Shown here: piece after piece, positions 7,426 through 15,936 of the stretch | How the letters are laid out: each line of letters opens with the position of its first letter | Position numbering within the stretch: position 1 is the first letter of the stretch | NCBI GenBank assembly: GCA_964428935.1 | Contig: CAYSAG010000050.1 | Span: 1 to 23,089, forward strand | Length of the DNA stretch: 23,089 bases | Source of the DNA: JAADHY01 sp964428935 | Lineage (GTDB): Bacteria; Planctomycetota; Planctomycetia; Planctomycetales; Planctomycetaceae | Reading direction: 5' to 3' | Notes under the pieces: generated by a model | Database searches by the model: none | What the model was told of the DNA's origin: nothing | The model's input: only the letters and a program-made list of their open reading frames with translations | Translations under genes and position numbers: made by a program

Positions 7426-10080
7426 TCACCGAGTCGGTTGTCCCACCAAGCACATTTGCAGGCCGGTGGCTTGGGAGGTGTAGTACAGTCGTCCGTTCGA
7501 GACCACACCGCCCACACACTCCCGGGCGTCGATTGGCGGTCCGCTCGAGACCACGCGGCACTGGTCGGTCGTGTCCAGCAAGTCGCCGTTCGGACCGATT
7601 AGGTAGCGTCCGGCCAAAGAAAAGCGCGTGCACGCGTGTCGGTGGTTGAACCGCGTTCGTACTCGTCCCGTTTGCTTGTCGAGCAAATAGCCGTTGCCTC
7701 CGTAAGCGAAGGCGAACACGAAGTCCGAGCCGACCGTGACCACGTTAATGGCCTTTGTGAGCGGGTCGGACTTCCAAATGAGCGAGCCGTCGCGTGTGTC
7801 CAGGCACCACACGTGGCGTGGGCCTTGTTTTGAGTCCCACGCGTTGTAGCCGCCGAGGTAAAGACGCCCTTTCTCCGCCGACAACGTGGCTCCAGCCGTG
7901 ACCGAGTGCTTTGTCGTGAGCCACAGCACCCGGCCCGTCTGTGGGTCCAGAGCGGCGGTCAGGCCGTGCGGGCCGGGCTGACCGCGGCGTCGGGCCGAGT
8001 AGCCGAAGAAACACGAGTAGTACAAGACGCCGTCCACGACGACCAGTCCGGCGTCGTCCCCGCCGTGGCCGTACTCGGAGAAGTCTCGCCGCCAGACTTC
8101 TCGACCCGTCCGCAGGTCCCACGCGCAGACAATGGGCCGCTGGTCGCGTGGGTAGTACGGGTTGTCGTGGCTGTAAAGCCAGCTCGCGACCTCTTCGTCC
8201 GGCGACTTCGCCTCCGGACCGCGTCCGCGGAAAACGAAAATGCCCGTGCCGAGCGGAGCGTACCGGCCCGTACTGAACATGTAGAAGACCAGTCCGTTGT
8301 GAATGACCGGCGGCTGCTGACGGCTCCAGCTTGGCGAGCCGGTGAAGGGAGCTTGCCAGAGCAGCCGGCCCGTGGCGGCGTCGAAGCAGCGCAGCCAACT
8401 GCCTTTCAGCCCCGCCTGCGGCACCAACAGCCGCTCCTGCCAGTAAATCGGAGCCGTGTAGGAAATGTGGACGCCCGGGAAGAACCGCCGCCACAGCAAC
8501 CGGCCGGTCGTCTGCTCGACGGCGAACACTTGCCCCTCCGCTGTGTGCGTGTAGAGTCGCCCGCCACCGCAAACCGGCAGGTGCTTGTACGTTCCGGCGA
8601 ACCGCCTCACCCAAGCCACTCGCAGGGGCGGCTCGACGCCGTGCGGCGTGAAGTTGCGGTTCTGCAAGTCGCCGAAGTTGGTGAACCAGTCGTAGCGGGG
8701 GGCGGCCAGCGGCCCTTGCAACGGTGTTCGAATTTTCCAAAGCTGCAAGTCGCGGGTCGGCGGAGTCGCTCGGCCCTTCGGCCCGAGCGCGTAGAGGTAG
8801 CCGTCCTCGCAGCCGAAGTAAACGTGTCCGTCGGCCACGGCGACGGGAGCCGTCAGGGCTTTGCCGAACGGCGTCTGGAAGCTCCACGGCTGCCCGCCTT
8901 TCAGCGGTACGACCACCAGCCGGCCGTCCAGCGTGCCGTACACGACGTGGTCCTTGGTCACCACGGGCGAAGCGAGCCCGGCGGCCGAGCTGAGCACCTC
9001 GGTCGGAGGCTCCGTCTTGGTCTTGCCTTCACAGACGCGGTGCCGGCACAGGCCGAAACCTTCCTCCGGTCGGCAACGGAAGACTTCGTCGCCCCGAAAA
9101 CTGACCGAGGCAAAGCCGACCGAGCCGGGCAGGTCGTTGCGGGTGAAGGTACCCGCCACGTAACCCGCCGGTCCCGCTTCGGGCTGGAGCGGCAGGACGT
9201 CCACGCGGCTCGTGTTGTCTCGCCGGTGCCACTGATAGTACACCCTTCCGCGACGGTCCACGCTGACCCCGAACAACCCGGGCTTCTCCGACCCCTTCAA
9301 GCTAGGAATGTCCAACCGCCGAACGACGACGGCTCGGTCGCCGTTGTCTTTCAGGCAAATGAGCCGACCGCCCACCGGGACGACGACCAACTCGCCGAAC
9401 GCGGCCACGTCCCACGGGCAACAAAACTGGTCTCGCCAGGTCACTCGCCCCTGCTTCCACCGGAACCAGTCCGCCGCGCTCCACCGGTCCCCTGTGAAGC
9501 CCAGTTCCTCCCGGGCGTAGTCCCACACCCAGCGGAGCCGACCGTTCGGCTCGACGCAAAACACTCGCCCACCCAACGTGGCGCAGTAGACGCGACCGGC
9601 GTGGACGACCGGCGCCGACAGAATCGGGTCGCCGTCGAAAGAGTGTCGGCTCACCGGCCGGCCGGTCCGAGCGTCCAGCACCCAGTACTGGCCGGCCGTG
9701 GTTCCGAAATGGACGAAGCCGTCGACCACAGCCGGCGAGGACACGTTGTTGCAGTTGGTCGGTGAGCGCGAGGTTTCGGTGCGCCAGAGCGGTTCCAGCG
9801 TTTCGGCGCGGAAGCACCAGGCCACGCCCGAGCCGTCGACGACGAACACACGCCCGTCCACGACGGCCGGTGAAGTGAACACGGCGTCGCTGAGCGGGAC
9901 GGCGGCCACCAAACCCAGCGGTGTGCGCAACGAACGGTCCGAGGCGTCGCCGGAACGCCGGCCGTCCAACTTCAGCTGCGGCCAGTCTTCGGCCACGCCG
10001 ACGGTGACCAGCGAAAACAACAAGACGAGAAAAAAGCCCCCGGCCCGTTTGCAGAACTGTCTCAAACCGCACTCGCTCAT
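7426..10080 (-). CDS. Exported PQQ-like beta-propeller protein
   Basis: An 884-residue protein with a signal peptide (residues 1-30, hydrophobic FFLVLLFSLVTVGVA). The mature part begins EDWPQLKLDGRRSG, like the usual opening of planctomycete outer-compartment PQQ-like repeat proteins. Blades of the kind SPAVVDGRVFVVDGSG, SAPVVHAGRVYCATLGG and APVAVADGHVYFGCEDGYLYAL recur along the whole length, so this is one or two propellers with no other recognisable domain. The ATG at 10080 is preceded by GGGGGAGG about 7 bases upstream; longer in-frame extensions are basic and low-complexity and were rejected. No metal- or quinone-binding residues could be assigned, so binding of PQQ itself is not claimed. 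It is the first gene of the left-hand minus-strand set and is followed, 410 bp on, by the larger methyltransferase fusion. Stop is TGA. Confidence 0.92.
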   Translation of the reverse strand: MSECGLRQFCKRAGGFFLVLLFSLVTVGVAEDWPQLKLDGRRSGDASDRSLRTPLGLVAAVPLSDAVFTSPAVVDGRVFVVDGSGVAWCFRAETLEPLWRTETSRSPTNCNNVSSPAVVDGFVHFGTTAGQYWVLDARTGRPVSRHSFDGDPILSAPVVHAGRVYCATLGGRVFCVEPNGRLRWVWDYAREELGFTGDRWSAADWFRWKQGRVTWRDQFCCPWDVAAFGELVVVPVGGRLICLKDNGDRAVVVRRLDIPSLKGSEKPGLFGVSVDRRGRVYYQWHRRDNTSRVDVLPLQPEAGPAGYVAGTFTRNDLPGSVGFASVSFRGDEVFRCRPEEGFGLCRHRVCEGKTKTEPPTEVLSSAAGLASPVVTKDHVVYGTLDGRLVVVPLKGGQPWSFQTPFGKALTAPVAVADGHVYFGCEDGYLYALGPKGRATPPTRDLQLWKIRTPLQGPLAAPRYDWFTNFGDLQNRNFTPHGVEPPLRVAWVRRFAGTYKHLPVCGGGRLYTHTAEGQVFAVEQTTGRLLWRRFFPGVHISYTAPIYWQERLLVPQAGLKGSWLRCFDAATGRLLWQAPFTGSPSWSRQQPPVIHNGLVFYMFSTGRYAPLGTGIFVFRGRGPEAKSPDEEVASWLYSHDNPYYPRDQRPIVCAWDLRTGREVWRRDFSEYGHGGDDAGLVVVDGVLYYSCFFGYSARRRGQPGPHGLTAALDPQTGRVLWLTTKHSVTAGATLSAEKGRLYLGGYNAWDSKQGPRHVWCLDTRDGSLIWKSDPLTKAINVVTVGSDFVFAFAYGGNGYLLDKQTGRVRTRFNHRHACTRFSLAGRYLIGPNGDLLDTTDQCRVVSSGPPIDARECVGGVVSNGRLYYTSQATGLQMCLVGQPTR

Positions 10081-10670
10081 TTCCGTCCTCCCCCACGAAA
10101 CGGCGCCCTCACGACACAAGACGCCCCGCTGCCAGGCTTGACGAACGAAGCGCCCCGGCCCGACGGCCGGACTCGACGCTGCGCACGTCTCGACGGACTT
10201 GGTCAATTTCACCCGCTGCGAGCAGTCGTCGCAAGCGAAGCGGACGGTGCGACGCTCCGACGACGCTCGTGGCGGGCGCTGGCCGTCGGCCAGACCGTCT
10301 GTCCTGACCGGCCACCGCAAAGACGCGCAGCCACGCGTTGCCGGTCGGCACGGAGCGGCCTCACTTTCTGTGGACGCCGCGTCGGGCGCGGCACAGCGTG
10401 AGACGCCCGTCGTCGAACCGGCCGCCTGTGGACGCGACAACGAAAAAACGGCAGGGGAAGGTCGCTGTCGACCCTCGTCCCTGCCGGACGCGTTTTCGTG
10501 ACAACCGGTCGGTTCTTCGTCCGACCGCCAATGTTGGCTGGGCGACCTTGCTGTCGAACCGACTGCTCCGTGGCCGCTGAATTCTTGGGGACACGCCGCT
10601 CGTCAGCTCTGGCGGCGACTCCGCGCTCAAACGAGTGCCGCCACTCCGAATTTCCGAATTCGACGAACCA
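10081..10670. other. 590-bp intergenic region
   Basis: No gene is supported here: the open frames in it are Arg-rich, lack ribosome sites and show no domain. It holds the minus-strand terminator at 10443-10498, a second hairpin (CGGTCGG 10506-10512 with CCGACCG 10521-10527), and presumably the promoter of the 884-residue propeller gene, which I could not place. Confidence 0.6.
10443..10498 (-). terminator. Intrinsic terminator with nested hairpin, minus strand
   Basis: The arms CGGCAGGG (10449-10456) and CCCTGCCG (10479-10486) enclose an inner stem GGTCG/CGACC (10460-10464, 10469-10473). Read on the minus strand, the stem is followed directly by TTTTTT (10448-10443). It lies about 170 bp past the end of the split exported protein and separates it from the propeller gene. 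Confidence 0.8.
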
Positions 10671-11357
10671 CTACTGCGGCAACAGCGGTTCCTCTTCTTC
10701 TTGTTGCAGTTCCTGCATTTGCTGCATTTGCATTTGCAGGAAAATTTGCTGGCCGAAGGTCACCAACTGGGCAATTCCGCGAAACTGTTCGGCCGGCACC
10801 ACCAATTTCAGTGTCAGGCCGTCTTTCTCCGTCGCCAGGCCAAAGCCCAAGTACGACGGCTCAATGGTCATGCCGCTCAGCATTTGTGGGTCAATGGGAA
10901 TCGGCAGCACTCCGCCCTCCACCACGACCTTGGCCACCTTCAAGACAACGTTCGGCAGGTCGACCAGGCCGACCAGATTGGTCCGAGCGAAGTACTTCTG
11001 CAGCACGGCGACGTGAGCGCCCGCCGACCGGCTCGACGTCCGTGACCCCTTCTTCTGCTCGAAGGCCGTCAGCAGGTTGACCATGTCCTGCTTGCCGCCA
11101 CCCAGGGTCATGTAGACTTTGTCTTTCGTGCAGACGATTCTCACCGTGCTGCCGCCCGGCCCGTACAGGGCGTCGGTGAACTTCTTCGCAAGCGCCACTT
11201 CGGGTCGACTTTCGTCGTACTCCACGCGTACTTTGACCACGGTCGCGGAGTGCTGGCCGTACTTTTCGGCGTCCCGTTGGACCTCGAATTCCTGACGCAC
11301 TCCCGGAACACTGCCGAGTTTTGGTGACAGCCGTACGAATTGCAGGTAGGCTTCCAA
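10671..11357 (-). CDS. C-terminal part of exported protein, cut off by an in-frame TAG
   Basis: These 228 codons continue in exactly the same frame as the 378-codon gene upstream and are separated from it by a single TAG (11360-11358). The next codon, TTG at 11357, could start translation but has no clear ribosome site, so reinitiation or readthrough would be needed. The sequence keeps protein-like composition: a mixed alpha/beta stretch with VVKVRVEYDESRP and GLTLKLVVPAEQFRG, and a Gln/Met/Glu-rich tail ending QEEEEPLLPQ. That it is still free of stops argues that the break is recent, a sequencing error, or tolerated. Family not recognised. An intrinsic terminator follows. It could be annotated instead as the 3' half of one pseudogene spanning 10671-12494. 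Confidence 0.7.
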   Translation of the reverse strand: MEAYLQFVRLSPKLGSVPGVRQEFEVQRDAEKYGQHSATVVKVRVEYDESRPEVALAKKFTDALYGPGGSTVRIVCTKDKVYMTLGGGKQDMVNLLTAFEQKKGSRTSSRSAGAHVAVLQKYFARTNLVGLVDLPNVVLKVAKVVVEGGVLPIPIDPQMLSGMTIEPSYLGFGLATEKDGLTLKLVVPAEQFRGIAQLVTFGQQIFLQMQMQQMQELQQEEEEPLLPQ

Positions 11358-12494
11358 CTATTCTTCGGGACGGTCGACTTCCATGACCGTTCCGCCGCGA
11401 ATGAGGCCTGTCGTCAAGTCGCCCAGCTCGAAGTAGCTGACCATTTCGCCCATTTTCAGCTGGCTGAACCGTTCCAGGGCCTGCTCCGCCTCCTTCCAGG
11501 CGTCGGCTGTCTCGCTCGACGCTTCACCTGACGACGCGGCGGCTCCCGCGGCGCGGACGAGCTTGATGACCCACTTCAGAAAATGCAGCTGGTTGAGTTT
11601 TCCGCCGACGTAAGCCAGTTTGCCGGTCGGGAGGGCGCTGAGCATTTTCAGTTCTTGCGGCGGGCTGGTTTCGAGGAAGCGGTCGGTCGGGGAGTCGGGC
11701 GTGACGTGCAGGTAACACTCCGTCACCAGACCGTCTTTGCCAACGCTCACGGCCGACGTGAAGCTCTCGGTGTCGTCCAGCACCTGGAAGGCCACTGCGG
11801 CAACTTGCTTCGCGAGGTCGGCTACCGTCTTGGCCTGAGCGGACTCTTCCGTCTCGTCCAGCTTCTTTTCCAACTCCTCCAGGCCGGTCTTGGCTTGGTC
11901 CTTGAGCTGCTGCAAACGCTCGGCGTACACCTCCTTCAACACTTTCGCGTTCACGAAGACCGACAGGTCGCCCGCCTCGAACAGTTCTTTGGCGTGGGCG
12001 TCCATGACCGAAGTCACAGTCGCGCCCCCGCTCTCGAGGCACTTCTTGGCCTGCTCGACCGTGTCCGCGTCGTCCGCGTAGAACACCACGCCGTCTTTGG
12101 CGAACGAGTGGAACTGGTCGCCCAACGCCTTCTGAAATTCACCGACGTCCGTCGCGGGAATGGCGAACAACACGCCAGGCTGGCCTTTTTTGCGAGGGAA
12201 CGCGGCCACGTACCAGTCTTTCTGTTTGTCCACACCGGCCAGCGTGGGGTTCGAAATGAGCACGCCAATGCTGTTGGCCTGAGCTTGCAGCAGGCCGCCC
12301 AGTCCGGGCTGCAACTGGTTGAGCAGGTCGACGGCCTTTTGAATGGTTCGGTCTGGCTGCTTCAACCGAATGACCACGGCAGCGTTTTCAGAAATGGCGT
12401 CCGCTGGGTTCGTCGCCGCTGCCAATGGCACGGTCACAACCAGAACGGCCAACGCACAGAAAGCTGGGCGTAACATTGGAGCAAGCGTCTTCAT
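11358..12494 (-). CDS. Exported protein of unknown function (N-terminal part of split gene)
   Basis: A 378-residue product. Residues 1-27 form a signal peptide (MKTLAPMLRPAFCALAVLVV, cut after AAA). The mature part begins with an ISENAAVVIRLKQPD segment typical of large secreted planctomycete proteins whose function is unknown; I could not assign a family. A charged helical stretch (about 185-225, with EELEKKLDETEES) is probably a coiled coil. The ATG at 12494 has AAGGGA about 8 bases upstream. The frame ends in TAG at 11360-11358 and then stays open for 228 more codons, so the original protein was probably about 607 residues. Extracytoplasmic; role unknown. Confidence 0.88.
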   Translation of the reverse strand: MKTLAPMLRPAFCALAVLVVTVPLAAATNPADAISENAAVVIRLKQPDRTIQKAVDLLNQLQPGLGGLLQAQANSIGVLISNPTLAGVDKQKDWYVAAFPRKKGQPGVLFAIPATDVGEFQKALGDQFHSFAKDGVVFYADDADTVEQAKKCLESGGATVTSVMDAHAKELFEAGDLSVFVNAKVLKEVYAERLQQLKDQAKTGLEELEKKLDETEESAQAKTVADLAKQVAAVAFQVLDDTESFTSAVSVGKDGLVTECYLHVTPDSPTDRFLETSPPQELKMLSALPTGKLAYVGGKLNQLHFLKWVIKLVRAAGAAASSGEASSETADAWKEAEQALERFSQLKMGEMVSYFELGDLTTGLIRGGTVMEVDRPEE

Positions 12495-12919
12495 GAGTGA
12501 GTCCCTTTCCGTGGCTTGCTAATGGACGAGCTGCGGTGACGTCCAGTCCCGAAAGCAGACCGAAAAAGACCGGCGAAGACAGGGCTGTCCGGTCGACGAG
12601 CTGCAAGACGCGAACGGAACCGAGCGGCAAAACGACGGTCGGTGGGGGGCCTCACGCTCCGCCGCCACCCAGGCCTCCGTTCCAACGAAACGACGCGACT
12701 CAACCGGAAGCCGATTGCCAGGTCACTCCTTTCGCAACGACAAGACCACAGACCACCCACCCCGTGGGCGTGCCGACATGTCCGAAACCTCGGGTATTAT
12801 TACTCTTTTCAGACGGTCGGACGCAAGGCCGAAGCTGTTTGTGTGGTTACCTTCGAGAGCTCGACGGGGAGGGCGGACAGGTCGTGTCGACCGGAACACG
12901 CTGCTGGAGGACAGACTGG

Positions 12920-12951
12920 CGCCCCCGAGCCGCTGGGCGGCACCGGGGGCG
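12920..12951. repeat. GC-rich nested inverted repeat
   Basis: Arms CGCCCCCG (12920-12927) and CGGGGGCG (12944-12951) enclose a second short stem GCCG/CGGC (12929-12932, 12938-12941). There is no T-tract on either strand, so it is not a standard terminator. It sits in the middle of the divergent gap. Confidence 0.55.
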
Positions 12952-13108
12952 TTCAGGAGCCGCGAACGTCGCTGCTTCCCGGCCCGCGCACCAACGCGTC
13001 CGACTGGCGTAGCGTACTGACTGGAGGACACCTTCGGCCGGCGCAGCGTTGGAAAACTTTGACGGTTGGAAAAAATCTGTGTGCTACAAAAAATGCGGAA
13101 TGTGCGCC

Positions 13109-13137
13109 TTGCGGCCCCGGCTTTGAAGCGGTATTAG
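13109..13137 (+). promoter_or_regulatory. Weak sigma-70-like promoter candidate for Cys-rich gene
   Basis: TTGCGG, a 17-base spacer and TATTAG. Transcription would start near 13145 and leave a leader of about 190 bases before the ATG at 13335. The match is only moderate. Confidence 0.25.
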
Positions 13138-13334
13138 TGTAACCTGCACAGAGCGAACGAGGAGCGGACTTCGCCCCGCGATTTGTCGAAATTTCGCTGA
13201 ATCCGCGGCATTGCAGTGTATGCTTTGTCTGGAAGCGACTGTGGTCGGGGCGACCGGGTACGGGACCTTCGCGTCGGTGTCGATCGCGGTTTCAGTGTTA
13301 GATGGGGCAAAGTAGAAGGGAAGGAGTAAGAACC

Positions 13335-13742
13335 ATGAAGAAGCTCGTCGGTTTGGTTGCTGTCGGCCTCCTGCTGACCTCGACCGCCTGGGTTCAGGCG
13401 GCCGACCAGGGCCAGAAGCAGGCGGTGAAGCCGGAAGCGGAATCCAGCGTGGCCCTGTTCCCCTGCGTCAAGTACAAGGACCTGCACAACATCGCTCCGT
13501 GCGCCGTGCCGCTGATTGTTCAGGTCCCCGACCCTTGTCAGCCGAAATGCAACCCCTGTGACCCGTGCGTGCCGTGTCCGAAGCCTCGCTGCGTCAACGT
13601 GAAAATCTGCGTGCCGCAGACTTGTTGTCCGCCGAAAATCACCCGACGGCACGGCGGCAAGTACGTCAAGTACGACTACGGGAAGTACGAAGTCGAAATT
13701 CGCGTGAAGAAGGGCTACATTGTCGTCGACTACGACGACTAA
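13335..13742 (+). CDS. Small secreted Cys/Pro-rich protein
   Basis: A 135-residue protein. Residues 1-22 form a signal peptide (MKKLVGLVAVGLLLTSTAWV, cut after QA). The mature chain has 11 cysteines; nine fall within residues 68-98 in a CxxxCxxCxxCxxC-like, Pro-rich run (CQPKCNPCDPCVPCPKPRC). The N-flank ALFPCVKYKDLHNIAPCAVP and the C-terminal block KYDYGKYEVEIRVKKGY look ordered and beta-rich, so it is not simply low complexity. The ATG at 13335 has AAGGAG about 9 bases upstream; an in-frame ATG at 13302 has none. It has its own terminator at 13838-13866, so it is probably a single-gene unit. The composition suggests a disulfide-crosslinked envelope or matrix protein, or a metal-binding one; both are inference. 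Confidence 0.88.
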   Translation: MKKLVGLVAVGLLLTSTAWVQAADQGQKQAVKPEAESSVALFPCVKYKDLHNIAPCAVPLIVQVPDPCQPKCNPCDPCVPCPKPRCVNVKICVPQTCCPPKITRRHGGKYVKYDYGKYEVEIRVKKGYIVVDYDD

Positions 13743-13837
13743 TCGAGGCTGACAAGGCCGCGGCCGAGCGGCTGGTCGGAGCCGTTTGAGTGAATCTGCC
13801 GCGACGGCCGGGGCAATGTGGAAGGAAAGCCAACGAC

Positions 13838-13866
13838 GAGCGGGACGTCGTCCCGCTCTTTTCTCT
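13838..13866 (+). terminator. Intrinsic terminator after Cys-rich gene
   Basis: A perfect 9-bp stem GAGCGGGAC (13838-13846) / GTCCCGCTC (13850-13858) with a 3-base loop, followed by TTTTCTCTT. It lies 95 bp after the stop of the Cys-rich gene and before the convergent radical SAM gene. Confidence 0.85.
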
Positions 13867-13985
13867 TGCGCCTCCGCGGACACACGCGGCGTCCTGTTCC
13901 ATGACCGGCTGCCCGCGGACTGCCCGTCGGCCTGCGCTGGCTCCTTTGGGCCTCCAGAGCGAGCCGGCTCACCGACCCCGCCCGC

Positions 13986-15830
13986 TCACGACCGCAACGC
14001 CAAGCTCAAGTAATGGTCGTCCACTCGGACCATGAGCCGCTGCTCCAGCATTCGTTGGAGGAAGTGGTTGAGCCGGTCGGTGTCGAGCTGCTCGGACCGG
14101 CGTGACAGGAAGCTTTGAATCGACCGCAGCGTGCGACCGGTGTCGCAGAACCGGTAGACTTCCCGCTCCAAACCGGTCAACAGCGTCTGGAACTGGGCGG
14201 CCCCGGGCCGCGTGTCGTGAATGAGCAGCGTGCCGTCGGGGCGGTCGACGTAGCGCAGCGTGACGTGGCCGGCCAGTTGTTGCCACGTTCGAGCCGCCTC
14301 GACGACCGGCGCGGCGTAGCTGAGCGGGTTGCGGCCGTCCGCGTAGTCGAATTCGAAGTAGTACGCCAGCCGCCGCAGCGACGACTCGGGGAACGGAAAG
14401 ACGAACCGGAACGCTCGGTGTGGACGCAGCCGGACCAGCCCGTAACGCTCGGGGGCTTCGAAGTACGGCGAGAACCGGTCCGGACGCACTCGGCCTACCG
14501 ACAACGGCGGCGCCAGGTGAACCAGCGACGGCAGCAGGTCAGCCATTCGTTGGTACTCCAGCGGCTCCTCGTTCGGGAAACCGTACAGCAGGTTCCACTC
14601 CACCTCCAGCCCGGCCTCGGTGAACCACTTCAGGGCCTGAATGTTTTGCAAGGCCGTCGCCCCCTTGTGAATTTGACGTAGCAAGGGCGTGCTGAACGTC
14701 TCGACGCCCAGCTGCACTCCGCCCAGCCCCGCCTCGACCAACGCCTGCACCTGCTCACGCGACACGTTCGTCTTGCACTCGTAAATGAACTTCACTTCCA
14801 AGCCCGCTCGCTTCAGCAGCGGGACCAGCGTTCGGAAGTAGCGGAAGTCGAACACGTTGTCGGCCGCGCAAGCTCGACGCACCCCGTAGCGCCGGACCAA
14901 CTCGGCCAGCTCCGCCAACGCCCGCTCGGCCGACTTGCTTCGGTACTGCAACGTGCTGCCGTTCAGACCGCAAAAGGCGCAGTGGTGCTTCTGGCCCCAC
15001 CAGCAGCCCCGAGCGGTCTCGAAGAACAGCAGCGGGTCGGCGGGAGCGACGGGGCTGGTGCGCACACGCTGGAAGTAGTCGTCGAAGTCGGGCAACGGCA
15101 GTGAGTTCAGGTCCCCGACCAGCGACGGCGCGACCGCCGGACACTCGCCCGCCGCCTGGCTGTCGGCGTCACGCAACAACTCGTCTCGCCCGACCACTCC
15201 CGGCAGCCCCACCGGACTCCGTCCTTCCAGCACTCGCCAGACCAGCTCGGGAAACGTCTCGTCCGCCTCGCCCACACAGACGTAGTCGATTTCGGGGAAA
15301 CGGCGGAGCAGCTCCGGGCCCATTGGTCCGTCGCAAGCCGAACCACCAAAGACCACTACGACGCCAGGAGCCCGCTGCTTGATTCGCCTGGCCAGACACA
15401 ACGAAGCCAACGTCTGTTGGAACGACGTGGTGAAGCCGACCACCGCGTAGCGGCTCCAGTCCACTCGCTCCGCCAACTCCTCCACGAACTCCGGCACTTT
15501 CCGTTGCACGTCGAGAAACAGCCGGAAGTCGTCGTCGGTCAGTTCCGGGTCGGCTTCCACCAACACCTCGCGGCAGTACGACTGGTCGTCCGGCAGTTGG
15601 TGGCCGAAGTAGTGCCGAGCGAACAGGCGGTCGCCCCCCAAGACGAACCCGAAGCACTCGGCCAGCCACGCGTAGACATCCTCCCCGACCCGCTCGGCGA
15701 AGTCGAAGTTCCAGTAAGCCACGTCGCACGGAACGCCGGCTCGACGCAGTCCGGCCTTCAGCAGTCCCAGCCCCAAGTTGGGCCACCGCAAGTGAAAGAA
15801 GGGCAAATTGACCAGAAGGACTCGTGACAT
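13986..15830 (-). CDS. B12-binding radical SAM protein, RiPP-maturase-1 type
   Basis: A 614-residue cytoplasmic enzyme. The N-terminal part (about 1-200) resembles a cobalamin-binding Rossmann domain: MSRVLLVNLPFFHLRWPNLG, then GFTTSFQQT, VVVVFGGSAC and IDYVCVGEADETF. The radical SAM domain follows, with ETARGCWWGQKHHCAFCGLN (271-290). Its three cysteines, C276, C284 and C287, give C-x7-C-x2-C rather than the classic C-x3-C-x2-C; this CWWG...HC.FCGLNG block is what I recall for the 'RiPP maturation radical SAM protein 1' family. Further conserved parts are CAADNVFD, YECKTNV and GVETFS. The C-terminal domain (about 480-614) is mixed and unassigned. The ATG at 15830 begins the B12-type domain; the ribosome site is weak. 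It is the last gene of the minus-strand set, 106 bp after the BshC-like gene. A peptide substrate is expected from the family but none was found nearby. Confidence 0.92.
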   Translation of the reverse strand: MSRVLLVNLPFFHLRWPNLGLGLLKAGLRRAGVPCDVAYWNFDFAERVGEDVYAWLAECFGFVLGGDRLFARHYFGHQLPDDQSYCREVLVEADPELTDDDFRLFLDVQRKVPEFVEELAERVDWSRYAVVGFTTSFQQTLASLCLARRIKQRAPGVVVVFGGSACDGPMGPELLRRFPEIDYVCVGEADETFPELVWRVLEGRSPVGLPGVVGRDELLRDADSQAAGECPAVAPSLVGDLNSLPLPDFDDYFQRVRTSPVAPADPLLFFETARGCWWGQKHHCAFCGLNGSTLQYRSKSAERALAELAELVRRYGVRRACAADNVFDFRYFRTLVPLLKRAGLEVKFIYECKTNVSREQVQALVEAGLGGVQLGVETFSTPLLRQIHKGATALQNIQALKWFTEAGLEVEWNLLYGFPNEEPLEYQRMADLLPSLVHLAPPLSVGRVRPDRFSPYFEAPERYGLVRLRPHRAFRFVFPFPESSLRRLAYYFEFDYADGRNPLSYAAPVVEAARTWQQLAGHVTLRYVDRPDGTLLIHDTRPGAAQFQTLLTGLEREVYRFCDTGRTLRSIQSFLSRRSEQLDTDRLNHFLQRMLEQRLMVRVDDHYLSLALRS

Positions 15831-15936
15831 GCTGCCACCGAGCGTGCAAGGTGACGGTCGGCCGTGGACTCCGTCCCGGCACGCGCCGGACGTTGGCTGC
15901 TGTCGGCGACGACGTCCCCGCCGGTCGACCGACCGT

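Larger units (their letters stand above)
12495..13334. other. 840-bp divergent intergenic region
   Basis: It separates the split exported gene (minus) from the Cys-rich gene (plus). No gene is supported; open frames here lack ribosome sites and recognisable domains. It contains the hairpin at 12920-12951 and AT-richer sequence around 13040-13135 with promoter-like matches for the plus-strand gene: TTGACG at 13059, and the better spaced pair at 13109-13137. Confidence 0.55.

Noticed and set aside
5423..7483. A 686-codon open frame on the plus strand opposite the methyltransferase-PQQ gene.
   Set aside because: It is the mirror of a real gene in high-GC DNA: Arg/Val/Gln-rich, no ribosome site, no domain, while the minus strand encodes clear blades and a signal peptide.
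7906..9765. A 619-codon plus-strand frame opposite the 884-residue propeller gene.
   Set aside because: Same reasoning: shadow of a recognisable propeller protein.
10671..12494. Amber codon reassignment (for example pyrrolysine) to explain the split gene.
   Set aside because: At least three genes in the window end normally in TAG and no supporting tRNA or synthetase is seen.
12497..13142. Plus-strand frames in the divergent gap as small genes.
   Set aside because: No ribosome sites, Arg/Pro-rich composition, and heavy overlap among several frames.
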